From the NCBI GenBank assembly GCA_036346205.1, contig JARFJB010002195.1, positions 62,001 through 126,000 of the forward strand: a stretch of 64,000 nt of DNA, read 5' to 3'. The notes beneath the pieces are model-generated. The model did no database searches. It saw only the letters and a list, made by a program, of their open reading frames with translations, and had not been told where the DNA came from. This DNA comes from Vesta saturnalis (taxonomy: Eukaryota; Arthropoda; Insecta; Coleoptera; Lampyridae). Shown here piece after piece: positions 25,711-36,191 of this stretch (positions are counted from its first letter, which is position 1; each line of letters begins with the position of its first letter). A program made the translations under genes and the position numbers.

Positions 25711-27684
25711 TTACATGCACCAATCACAGGTCCATTGCTTGAGTTTGGCCTCTTTATTATCCATTCCAGTGCACTCAGCGTGGGCCCACTCCTTACAACT
25801 ATTGCAGCAATACCAAACCTCGTCCTTTCCTCTTTCACTACATATTATGCAATCCTTCTCGTCCTCTAAGTCATTATCACTCTCAGCGTAATTTATATCA
25901 ATTGACGAGTCAGAAGAGTCGTCGAACGCTATTTTTCTTTTAACCGCTTTTTCTTTAGATATATGCAGTGCAGATTTTTTTTTTTTTTGTTGTAAGTGTA
26001 GGACCTTCTTTGTGTTTTGTTTTCTCTTTTCTTCTGTTCTTTAATTTTTCTTTTCCTTTCTTTTCTAGCTTTTCAGCTTCCTTTCTTCCAAAACCTTTAA
26101 CACCGGTGTGCTGGAAATAACTAGAGACGGCAATTTCTTTCTAGGTCGTTTTGGTTTAATTTCAGCAACAGGTAATTTAGGTAGACCCGTATTTAATAAG
26201 TCACGGGATGTGCGAGCAGCTGTTTCTGAGGCAGTTGGATCTGGCGTAGTTGGAGTCGTAATTTCTAAAATCTCCATAGACATCTGATCAGATTCTTGGT
26301 ATCTTGATTCTTCTACGGTAGATTCTTATGACACATGACCATGTTCTTCAAGCTCTGTATTTTCCAAGGCAGATGTAGTTGTAACTTCAGTTGAACAAGG
26401 TTTATCGCGATTTGTTGTCAAAGATGCCTTAAAATCAGATATATCAAACACCTGGCTATCAATGGGATATATATGCCAGTGGCTCTAAAGCCACTATGAG
26501 CATTTGCAACAGTTGCTGCTTTTAAGTATGCTTTTCGAAATAGAGTTGCAATATCGTATAACGTTATCAGACGACCTGGGTTACTTGTCAGAAAATCTTC
26601 GCAAGTTCGCGAATATGCTGTTTTGAGAGGTCCATATATTGTCACATCCAGCGGTTGCATACGATGGCCGGTATGCGGTGGGAAACCAAGTAGAGTTATG
26701 TGATTTTCACGGCACAGTTTAATGGCTTCCAAGGAAATATGACTTGTGTGATAGTCCATTAGTATCAACACGGGATTTTTTTCGTTTGGACGAGTGTATT
26801 GTATGAAATGTTCTAAGTATTTTAAAAAAATTTCAGACGTCATCCATCCAGAGGGATGTGCTATTGCCATAGTTCCTTCGGGCGCTCCATTTTTAAGAGC
26901 TGGGTGCATCTTTACTCTTGGAAATATCAGGAACGGTGGTATAAAGTTTACAATAGCATTCATGCCACAAACAGCAGTAACGTTAACTCTTCTTTCTGCT
27001 GAGGAAATCTTAACCACTTGACGACTGCATCTTGGAGTTAATACTTTAGGATGCTTGGTAGGTACTGAGGAAAACCCGGTTTCATCTATATTGTAAATTT
27101 GAGTAGCAGAATATGAAATTTTTTCATGAAGTTCCTTATAGACTTTGAAGAAAGCTTCCACACTAACTTTGTTAAAAGCCATTAACCTAGCTGCGGAAGT
27201 GGCTTCTGGTTTACGGAGTGACAGATTACATTTCTTAATAAACGCTGCTGTAAAATCTTTACCAACCATTTTCTTAGTAGTATTGAACCTATCAGCAACA
27301 CCACAATGAACATCAAAGTCGAATGCAATTTTTCTAAAGTGATCTTTGGTTAAACCAAATGCCCGTTTATCTACATTTAGCACATATTTTTTTAGTTGAT
27401 TTAATTGTTCATCCGAAAATGTTGCATTAAAACGTCCAGCATTTTCAGGAAAATTCTGCAACACAAAGGATAACGGTTTTTAAAAAAGAAAAAAATGTAG
27501 GATATCTGTTTACCTCATCAGCATATTTTTTAAAATATCTTCTGAGAGTTGCTTCCGGAATATTATATGCTTTTGAGGCAGCATTAACGCTTAACTGCTG
27601 ATTTCTCACTTTAGTCAGTGCGGTTTTCATATTATTTTTCGACCATGATTGTCTGTCAGTTTTTCTTTTATATATTTTACCCAT
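25711..27684 (-). pseudogene. pogo-2 transposase: HTH-DDE-PHD architecture (copy B)
   Basis: The protein would bind the element ends and catalyse cut-and-paste transposition at TA in the nucleus. Exon 1 (27684-27514) encodes a pipsqueak-type helix-turn-helix, MGKIYKRKTDRQSW to PEATLRRYFKKYADE. A 58-nt GTAAAC...TTGCAG intron follows, then exon 2 from 27455: LSLRKPEATSAAR, IYNIDETGFSSVP (first Asp), LILMDYHTSHISLEAI (second Asp) and FPPHTGHRMQPLDVTIYGPL. The third acidic residue lies in the later GFRATGIYP region. The C-terminal part is Ser/Thr- and Lys-rich, then a PHD-type zinc finger (25711-25855): CIICSERG, WYCCNSC, WAHAEC, WTCDWCM, stop at 25711. Lesions: an extra AT in ATATATATCCC (about 26470) shifts frame, a TAA precedes the linker (about 26326), and a 1-base loss truncates the linker near 26075. 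The first two are shared with copy A. Confidence 0.88.
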
Positions 27685-27717
27685 ATTTATATAAACTGTT
27701 ACACGTCCAAACCGCAC

Positions 27718-30700
27718 TAGGCGTCGTGTATGCTTACTACTGTAAGCGGGTTGCCAATCCAGCTAACAGGGAGATGGGCGTGGTCGAAATAAGAAGTAAA
27801 ATGAATTATTAATACGCTCAAACACCTTACACCGATATTCAAACAGCTCAGTCCGGGAAAATATGTCTCCAGGCGCCACCACAATCGAAACTTTGCTAAA
27901 ATAATTGTCTTAAGCTGGGTGTTAATTAACTCTACTTGATTGTGGAAAGTAGGATTGTGCTTACTCAGTAAACTCTCACACGAGGGTCCTACAACAAACA
28001 CTCGTCCCAAACAATTCAGCTCAAACTCAAATATATTTAGTACTACTCAGGTTATTAGAAACTTTTGAATACACCTCGTAAACCAAAATTTCCAAAACAA
28101 AATGTATCACTCAAATTTAACTGCATTCACGTAACCAACAGTTATATAAAAACTGTAATACACGGGTCGTCACAGCCTTGTACATCTAGAATACCAAAGT
28201 TATAGCACGTTAACTGAATATTTTCTACGTATCCCTCGTATACATATAAAGTTAAATTTCTACTTATTAATGAATAAAATAGTTCTTCATTCAATGATCG
28301 ATAATTAATTTTTAAAATTCCTAACCAAAAGAAAATCAATGTCATCGGCTTAATAATTGTTCCTTCATGATACCCCTGAATCGTATGGGACATTCGTAAA
28401 TATGTAAGTTCTCAAAACTCCATCTCTTAGTTATACTTAATGAAATTTTAAATCAACAGCTAATCCGTCATTAATTAGTGTACCGCGTTTAACGAAACTA
28501 ACATGAAAATCTTCTTTTTAAAATTAACCTGGCAAATATAACCTTTCAGGTTGCTCATTAATCTTAAAACCAAAATATGCAAAGTCTACATTTAAATTGT
28601 CGAAAACTAGGTCACCAATTAAGTAAACGTCACAAATGTGTCTAATAACTGGTTAAATAAACAACAGAATAAAAGTTAACGATAAATATATATTATCCTG
28701 CACAAAATAATAATAAAAAAAACAAATGTTTACATACACTACAACAGCGTGGTTGAGAAACCAACCCACCACACTGTCAATACAAATTTGCGTTTCTGCA
28801 AAAATTCTTACAGCCAATACAACATAACTCGAGATCGATTACCTTTTTCCTTCAACACTAATTAATTAAAAAAAAATTACACAACAATACGCAAATAAAA
28901 CTAACCAAAAAGATAATCGGACTCAACTGAGTTTTCAAAGTTCTTAAATGTAATTCTTACTTAAAGACTGTCCATTCATCCTTCGCTTTTCTTTCTTCTC
29001 TCTTCCCGTAAACCAATTATTTGTAGTCCATGTGTATCCTTAGATTGCCTGAAGGCACATAACAAGTACTCCACAATTTCACAAACACTTATTCCTTTCG
29101 GTACTCGCGAAAAGTCCAACTATACGAGGTTATTACTCCAATAACCCGTAATAATCTGTACAGGTTTGGTTGCCTCTTTAAAGTTTCGTGCAACCTTTAG
29201 GACAATTTAGCCCTTCCTTACACAAATAAACTTTTAATGTCATATAAAATTACTTTAACATTGGCTCAATCTACTACGAATATTTCGTTCACTTAAAGGT
29301 GGTCCCATAAATAATTTTAACTAAGGATCATTACAAGCACACGCGCCGCACTCAACACTATAACGTAACAACTGTTATCTTATTATAAATCTGCTTACGC
29401 ACTTTTTTTTTCGTTGAAGAACCAAAAAAACCATAAACTGATTTTTATCTTCAATCTCAATTTTATTAATTGTTTTATTTATGAATGTTTCATACGATTC
29501 ATCCCCTTTCGGGTTACGCAGTTGTTTAAACAATGACTGCCTTCAATATTATTCACAAATATAACTCCAACTCAACCCATTCTGCGATCACACTTCACCT
29601 CGCGCGCGCGTCTTCCACCGAGCTCTCACCGACATCCACCAAAAGCAAAAACTAAAAAGCAAAAAGCCCCCGTCAATCTCTGACTTTCCTATTTATACCT
29701 CAAGCCATCCATCTTTAAACATGTTTTACTTCCTTGCTATATTCACCAATGGTATTCACTCAAACTTTCTTAGTGCCGACTGATGCTACCCTCTGGACAA
29801 ACACGCTTGTAATTATTATACATCGCCATGTTTGTTCTTACCCGCAAATTTTACAATTACTTTATGGAGAAGCCATTTCTCGTCATCACATTCATTCAGT
29901 GGCCACTCTGGACCATTACACAACTTTCAACGTTTATCTCTCACATGCGCTCATCCTCCTTCCGCAACATTTGCAAAAATAAGTACAGTCTAAGGTCTCA
30001 AATCCCATATACGTACATGTATTCTCAAAACTGATTGCACAACATTACGAGAACTTTCTATAATCAACAATTAAACATACTAAATCTTTCTCTACATATT
30101 TCCTAAAACATTCTATACTTATACATTCACATATTCCGGCCAAGATTACTCCTTTATCCTCCAACATTCCATTCCTTATTCAGTAGTCAACAGTAGCAAA
30201 ACATTATCGTCCCATCGACACATTTCTCTTCACATTTACATTCATCACAATCTATTTATTCCAACACCAATGTCTCTATAACATTCAAATACACGTATCT
30301 GCATACTGAATGATATTTCTCCTAAATTGCCAGTGGCGTATCATCCACCCACATACATTATGCATATACACAAAAAAAAATTTTTTTTTTCGTTCAAACT
30401 CAATACACGTAATACACGTCATTGTAACATCTTACATACAGGGTGCGTCAACACAACCTTACAAAACCTAAAATTAAAAGCATGGTCTAATTAATTTTTA
30501 GTTCTGTCGGGTAAGATGCCGAACAGTTCGTTATCTTACCCGCAAGTTCCGTGTTTAATTTTAAAAATCATAAGTCAAATTTATTTTTTACAACAAATGT
30601 TTTCTGCAATTAGGTTACTCGTAAAAGATATCAGTTTCTAAAAAAAAATTCAACAGTTAACTAATACTTACACAGAATCGGAAAAACCTTATTTACGGAA

Positions 30701-30880
30701 GCACAAATATTCTTAACACTAACACCCTATTCGTACCAACGCTTGTCTCGTACTAATCTCTAGTCCTAACTGCAATTGCAATTAAATGCCGGCACAAGAC
30801 GACCAAATTTTAGGTTCTGACTTAATGCCAATGTTGCCAAACTCCTACATTTAGAAAATATAGAGAATTCGTCATCTTAC
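27718..30880. other. pogo-2 upstream region, no recognised gene
   Basis: About 3.1 kb of AT-rich sequence between the transposase start and the right terminus. No domain recognised. On the minus strand, 28142-28660 reads for long stretches like eroded coding sequence (for example NVDFAYFGFKINEQPE and GTLINDGLAVDLKF) but with several stops and no family I can name. The final 400 bp carries the subterminal motif array. Confidence 0.5.
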
Positions 30881-30911
30881 CCGATTCGTCATCTTACCCC
30901 CTCTTCCCCTA

Positions 30912-31384
30912 CAATAAAAGGATCTGTATTCTTTTTCCTTAAATATTCTACTTGCTATGGTTTCTTTATTGACAAATTGTGTCTCTGTTTAAAATTTAGA
31001 AACCAGTCTTCACCTGGTACACCATCTTTAAAGTCCCACTTTTCCATGCATCTGTAAAAGAAAACGAAATTTAGGTAGGCATACCCTATAACTACACATG
31101 GATTTTTGTTATTTAGTAAATACATGATAATAATAAGAATTCTTATTTTAGGCTGTTAGCTAGCTTTTGTTCCTCCAGCGGTAGCAAAGCAGGCCAAAAG
31201 AAGAACTCTTCTGACCCCTTCGTCCTTTAAGGTGATCAGTTAATGTTGATCGCGGTATTTCATAAACTTTACTGGCTCTGAACACTGTTAAGGACCCAGA
31301 TTTCACCTGCTCAAGAGCCCTTTTGAGATCTTCGTTTGTGTAGGTACTCTCTCTTTGTGATCTCCTACGGTATTTTCTTACCAT
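30912..31384 (-). pseudogene. pogo-1 transposase, N-terminal part (copy B)
   Basis: The start Met at 31384 opens a psq-like helix-turn-helix (MVRKYRRRSQREST, then ASKVYEIPRSTLTDHLKGRRG). A frameshift follows the Ser run, after which LPLEEQKLANSLK is readable in the next frame. A pyrimidine-rich acceptor TTTTCTTTTACAG at about 31050 introduces the next exon, MEKWDFKDGVPGEDWFLNFK, with an in-frame TAG (KKP*Q). The exon is cut at 30911 by pogo-2 and resumes at 25391. The gene was therefore split by insertion and has independent point lesions. Confidence 0.82.
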
Positions 31385-31617
31385 CTTTATGCCACTCACT
31401 GCACAGAAAATCAATGGGGTAAGTGCGACGGGGAAAGTGCGATATGGCGCACTAGCCCCTTCAGAAGTGCTGCACTTGCCCCTGACCGGGTTTTTCTTGG
31501 GGCAATATGTCGTTAGATCATTGCCATTCAGCAGTTTGTATGGGAATACAATAAATTACGAAATTGTGTGGCATTGTTGTTCTTGCCCCAAATATGCACT
31601 TACCCCACCTTACCCTA
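31385..31617. repeat. pogo-1 right terminus with subterminal repeats
   Basis: Upstream of the pogo-1 start are forward motifs GGGGTAAGTGCG and GGGGAAAGTGCG, then inverted copies GCACTTGCCCC and GCACTTACCCCACCTTACCC ending at a TA (31616-31617). This resembles a pogo-type end with internal palindromic arrays. The matching left end was not found beside the copia LTR. In copy A (8050-8271) an 8-base CCCCAAAT is missing from the array. Confidence 0.6.
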
Positions 31618-31770
31618 CTTTGAATGTTTGTAGGTTTGTAATTTATTTGTTTATGTTTGTCATACAACTTTTTATATGTACCTATGTAATATGTTTTTTT
31701 TTTTGGACGAGTGTAAGTGTACTTAAGACATTTTGCACTATAAATATTATTAGAAAATCAAGAATGGAAT

Positions 31771-32095
31771 TTATTCTTTATTATTCTTCAAAAAGTTCTC
31801 AAAATGACCACCATTCATTTCTAGGCACAAATTAATTCTTCGCTTCATATTTTCAAACTCAAGTTCAATTGGAGTTATATTTCTGTATTGGACTCCATGT
31901 TTTGTTTATTTCTTGTTGTATTGATGCTTCCAATTCTTCAAGAGTATGTAGTCGAGTTTTAAATATATTAGTTTTAATACCGTATAATACGACGTAGCTT
32001 ATGCCTTTTAAATAGATATTAACATCAGAAAGTCTCTGAAAACTGCTTAATGCAGGACTGCAACGAATAGTTTCAAGTTCCATCAGGGTTTCTGG
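31771..32095 (-). pseudogene. mariner-like transposase C-terminal fragment (copy B)
   Basis: Minus strand: KTRLHTLEELEASIQQEINK, a frameshift, then ITPIELEFENMKRRINLCLE and NGGHFENFLKNNKE with a stop at 31771. This is the usual C-terminal end of Tc1/mariner transposases, past the catalytic triad. Nothing upstream of it resembles the DDE core, so it is a small fragment. It lies between the pogo-1 terminus and the P-1 relic. Confidence 0.75.
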
Positions 32096-33283
32096 TGCCA
32101 CTACGGAAATGTGCCATTACAATAAAGGCATTTCATTACGTGGGGGTCAAGCATTTACGAATACCCTGTACCAAAGGTTATGCTGGGTGATCCAATTTTA
32201 ATTTACAGAACAACTTCAGACATCCCCAAAACTGTCTTCCTAGTCTCCCAGAAAAAGAAAATTGAAAATGGAGATTAAAATCTTAAAAGGAAATGCACTA
32301 CATTTTCCCAATCGCCAGATCCCTCAAGGCAGCAAATTAGTAAAGAAGATTTTATAAACTTTGTAAAAAACAACTTTAACTCGAGCTTAGCGAATTTTAT
32401 CATAATGCAATTGAATTTATCGGGTAAATCGTTGAAAGGTCTTAGATATACAACCGACTTCAAACAATTTGCTCTAACTTTATATTTTCTTGGGCCTAAA
32501 GTTTATCGACATCTGCAAGAAACATTTTTTTTTGCCTAGTAAGACAACCTTATGAAAAATGACATCCGAGTGGCATATTTCTTCGGGCATAAATGAGTTT
32601 ATTTTTAAAACAATTTCCCTAAAAATTAGTAATTTAGAATCGGGTGCTAAAAGATGCATAATTTGCATAGATGAGATGTCATTAAACACTCATCTGCTTT
32701 ACAACAGGGGAAAAGATTATATTACTGGTTTCCACCAAAATAATGGTTTTCGTACTTATGATCCAGCTAATTGTGCTCTACCTCCCCCCCCCCCCCCCAT
32801 TTCCTAAAGTCAACGAGAAACAATTTTTTAAAATATAACTCTTTGATCGACGATTGCAAAACGAATGCTTAATACATTAGGATGCTTTATGAATATGACA
32901 AAACTAAATTTAATAGGATGGTTCCTAAATTAACCAATGCTCATTTAAACCCCACCGCGTTTCAAAAAATGAAAGTTAGTTTGGCTGCTCAGTTAATGAG
33001 TAATTCAGTAGCCACCTCGTTGGAAACATTAAGTTCTGTTGGTATTCTCCCCCAAGATGCTGACTACTGCTACCTTTATAGGGAACGTCGACACTTTGTT
33101 CGATATTTTAAATTCTTCATCTTTGTCAGCACCAAAAATTTTAAACAGGGATTTTTTGGGCTTTTGGCACTGAACAGCAAGTATCATATTTAAAAAAGAT
33201 GTTTCAACTATTTCAAAAGTTGCAAGTTCTTGAAAAAAAAAGTGACGGGGCAACTGCTAATGTAACTTCAAAAATAAAGTTCC

Positions 33284-34087
33284 TTAACCTTTTCATACAC
33301 GGCGTCTATATTTGTAGACACGATGTTTACCTGCAGTTATATGTAATTCAAATACAAAATTTATTAAATGATAATGTGGGAACATAGGCCACACATATTA
33401 CTCTCGTATGAGATTTGTTGCAGTTGTAGCAAGTGTACTATTTAAGGGAATTAGTCCAACAAGTGAAAAGATGGAGGCAATGAGTGAACGTGAGTTATTA
33501 TTTTATAGTAGAAAATAACATACCAAAATATAGTAAACCTCTATCAGATGATCAATTATTGGAAGAACTTGAAAAGAGGCTTTCGATATTGAATTTTTAA
33601 ATGATAGTGAACGTGAAGATTATGACATACCTACAGTAAAAAAAACGAGCAGGTGATCCACATCCTGACCCTGAGGAGTATATTGAGAAAAAGGTAGCAC
33701 ATACTGCAAATGATAGTTATGAAAATATAGACATTAACAATATACACGAAATAGACACGAAGTATCTATTTACTAAAAAAGGTGAAATTCGATGGGTAAA
33801 AAATGCTCAAACGAGAATTTCCAAATATGAATAATGATGCACAATTAATTGAAAATCAGGATAGTTTTCCTATGCAATATTTTTCCAAATATGTTTCCCT
33901 CCGTTTTTCCATAATAATTGATTTGTGAAAGTTACATTAAGTCACAATGACACAAAAATTTTTTTTTGTTATAATAAAATTCTAAAAACAAATTAAAAAA
34001 ACTTGTTACCTGACATTGTATTAGTTATATAGATAGGCAAACAGATTTTTATCTATGCTCAATTTAATTCGTGACTGAAAGGGTTAA
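33284..34087 (+). mobile_element. Short piggyBac derivative (804 bp) in P-1, copy B
   Basis: Left end TTAACCTTTTCATACACGGC, right end CGTGACTGAAAGGGTTAA, with the canonical TTAA duplicated at 33284-33287 and 34084-34087. The P-1 reading frame resumes right after the right TTAA, so the insertion was precise. Inside, about 33480-33830 gives broken N-terminal piggyBac transposase sequence (PLSDDQLLEELE, an acidic NDSEREDYD stretch, GEIRWVKN). No catalytic Asp region remains: a non-autonomous deletion derivative. Confidence 0.82.
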
Positions 34088-34520
34088 GGGGTGGCAAATA
34101 ACTATAAATTCAGTATTAAATTTATTCGATGATATAAAGATCAATACTAAATTTATTTGCACTCGAAATTTAAACCTATCACGACGTAACGGCGCAGACA
34201 AAACCGGTGCCGACATAACGGCGCTGACAAAAGGGCGCGGACAAAAAGGGCGCTGCGACAAAACGGCGCTACGACAGAACAGCGCAGGCAGAACCGGCGC
34301 CGACAAAAAGGGCGCTGCGACAAAACGGCGCTACGTCAAAACGGCGAATATTTTTCATGATGTTTGGGCGCTATGTACTGTAATGGTATTTAATCGTTTT
34401 TTGTTTGTTTGTTTTCCGTTCTTTTTTTCTATCCTGTGGTACCTACCTATCCTGCTAACCAAAATTATCCTCCAGCCAGAATCCTCCACATTATAAACTA
34501 ATTTCATACTCTACATAATC

Positions 34521-34655
34521 TACTATTAACTACCATTTTGGAATTAGAATACCATCATTAATAGATAAAAATGAGTTCTAAAACTAATTTCATAATGTAC
34601 TATTAACTACCATTTTGTAATTAGAATACCATCATTAATAGATAAAAATGAGTTC
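34521..34655. repeat. 58-bp direct repeat, period 77, inside the MULE
   Basis: The block starting TACTATTAACTACCATTTTG at 34521 recurs at 34598 with one difference (GGAATT against GTAATT); both end AAAATGAGTTC. It lies upstream of the transposase and may be duplicated 5' regulatory sequence. Also present in copy A at 11112 and 11189. Confidence 0.85.
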
Positions 34656-34783
34656 CTTATGCATAGTATATTCAGATAATTACTGCCATTAGAAAATGAG
34701 TTCTTTTTTGGAAAAGGAAACACGGTATATAAAGGTAAGAAATTTAATATCCCTTCAGTCTTTCCAAAAAATTGGTGAACACA

Positions 34784-36191
34784 ATGTTGGAATTCGTGGA
34801 CAGTCAAAAAGGAGCAAAACTTCTTGTTGACGCTGGTTTTCTATACCGAAAGGAAAGGGTACGTAAAATAACTTATTCTTATTTATTATTATGATTATAA
34901 TGGAAAGATTCCACTTAATGGCATTTTATGCATGAAAATCTTTTAAAACAATGTATACCTTCAAAATTTTATTTATTTAACATTAACTTAATAAATAATG
35001 AATTTCAACGAAGTTAAGCCTGATTAAATGTCAATAAGTAATTTTTATTTTGAAGTAGTAAGTAGTAACTGAGCTTATGTGTCGACAGCAGTTAACTGTA
35101 AGTTGCCCCCTGTCAATGCATTGAAACGGACCATTCAAAGAATGAGAATTGCTGGTGGTAGAGGCCTCCCAGCGCCAAATTCGGTTCGAGATCTGCAAAT
35201 AGTTGGTGATTATCGAAGAACATTTAGAGACGAAAATTTTTTACTTTTCGATAGTGGAGCTGAAGACGAAGATCGATTTCTAGTTTTTTCGACTGAAAAT
35301 AATTTAAGATTAATGTCGCAATGCCAGCATTGGTATGCCGATGGCACTTTTAAAACGACTCCACTTCTTTTTTGTCAACTTTATACCATTCATGGATTTC
35401 GAAACAACGATGTTCTTCCAACTGTATATGCGTTACTTCCAAATAAAAGAAAGGCAACCTATATACGCCTGTTGGAAACGCTAAAAAGTTTGCAGGCGGA
35501 ATTACACCCTACTTCGGTGATGGCCGATTTCGAACCAGCAGCATTTGAAGAAGTGTTCCCCCAGTGTCAAATACGCGGTTGTTTCTTCCAATTTTCACAG
35601 TGTATTTACAGAAAAATTCAAATGAGTCGCGATCTCCTGCAAAGATATACAGAACATGTTGATTTTGCATTGCAAGTTAGGCAACTTGCAGCTCTTGCGT
35701 TTGTACCGGCAAACGAAGTTGTGCAAAGTTTTGAGGCCCTGGAGGAGGGTACATTTTTTACAGAAAACTTAAATATTTTGCAACCTCTCCTGCATTATTT
35801 TGAAGAAACGTGGATAGGAAGGTATGACAGACGACGTGGTAGGTTGCAGCCAATGTTCCCGATTACGATGTGGAATTGTTACGGCGGCACCCTCTACGAT
35901 TTACCGAAAACCAACAATTCGGTGGAAGGTTGGCATAGACGACTTTCATCGCTCATATCGGCATAACATCCGTCGATATGGAAATTTATCGATGCTCTGA
36001 AGAAGGACCAATCACTTAACGAAAAAATTGTGGAAGAAAATGTAGCAGGACACCAACCGCCTCCAAAACGTCGAACTTACAAACAAACTGCGGACAACAT
36101 CCGTGCAATAGTGGCAGACTACGGAAACAGGGATATATTTGACTATTTGCGAGACATAGCTCATAATTTTGAGTTAAAGGCACATTCATAA
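34784..36191 (+). pseudogene. MULE transposase with vestigial FLYWCH start (copy B)
   Basis: Likely a nuclear transposase acting on the GC-rich ends. A short first exon (34784-34858, donor GGGTACGT) encodes MLEFVDSQKGAKLLVDAGF plus LYRKER, matching only the beginning of a FLYWCH zinc finger; the rest of the finger is absent. The main exon (from about 35079) has LPPVNALKRTIQRMR, FLLFDSGAEDEDRFLVFST, WYADGTFKTTP (first Asp), then ADFEPAAFEEVFPQC (second Asp region) and GCFFQFSQCIYRKIQ, where the family usually has a His in place of the first Gln. NNSVEGWHRRLSSLISA contains the third acidic residue. It is followed by a TAA at 35964-35966, after which the frame stays open to 36189-36191. One stop and a damaged finger are the only major lesions, so this is a fairly young copy. 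Confidence 0.88.

Larger units (their letters stand above)
25394..30909 (-). mobile_element. pogo-2 DNA transposon, copy B
   Basis: A 5,516-bp element. Left end GGGGAGAGGAGGGCAAGATG; right end, read inward, GGGGAAGAGGGGGTAAGATG. The TA is duplicated at 25392-25393 and 30910-30911. Removing the element and one TA rejoins pogo-1 as ...DPFIV + YGYFDLL..., showing precise insertion into a coding exon. Further copies of the core GGGTAAGATGACGA or its complement lie at about 25580-25620 and 30508-30545 as well as at both tips, consistent with transposase-binding subterminal repeats. It codes for one transposase (25711-27684). Confidence 0.92.
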
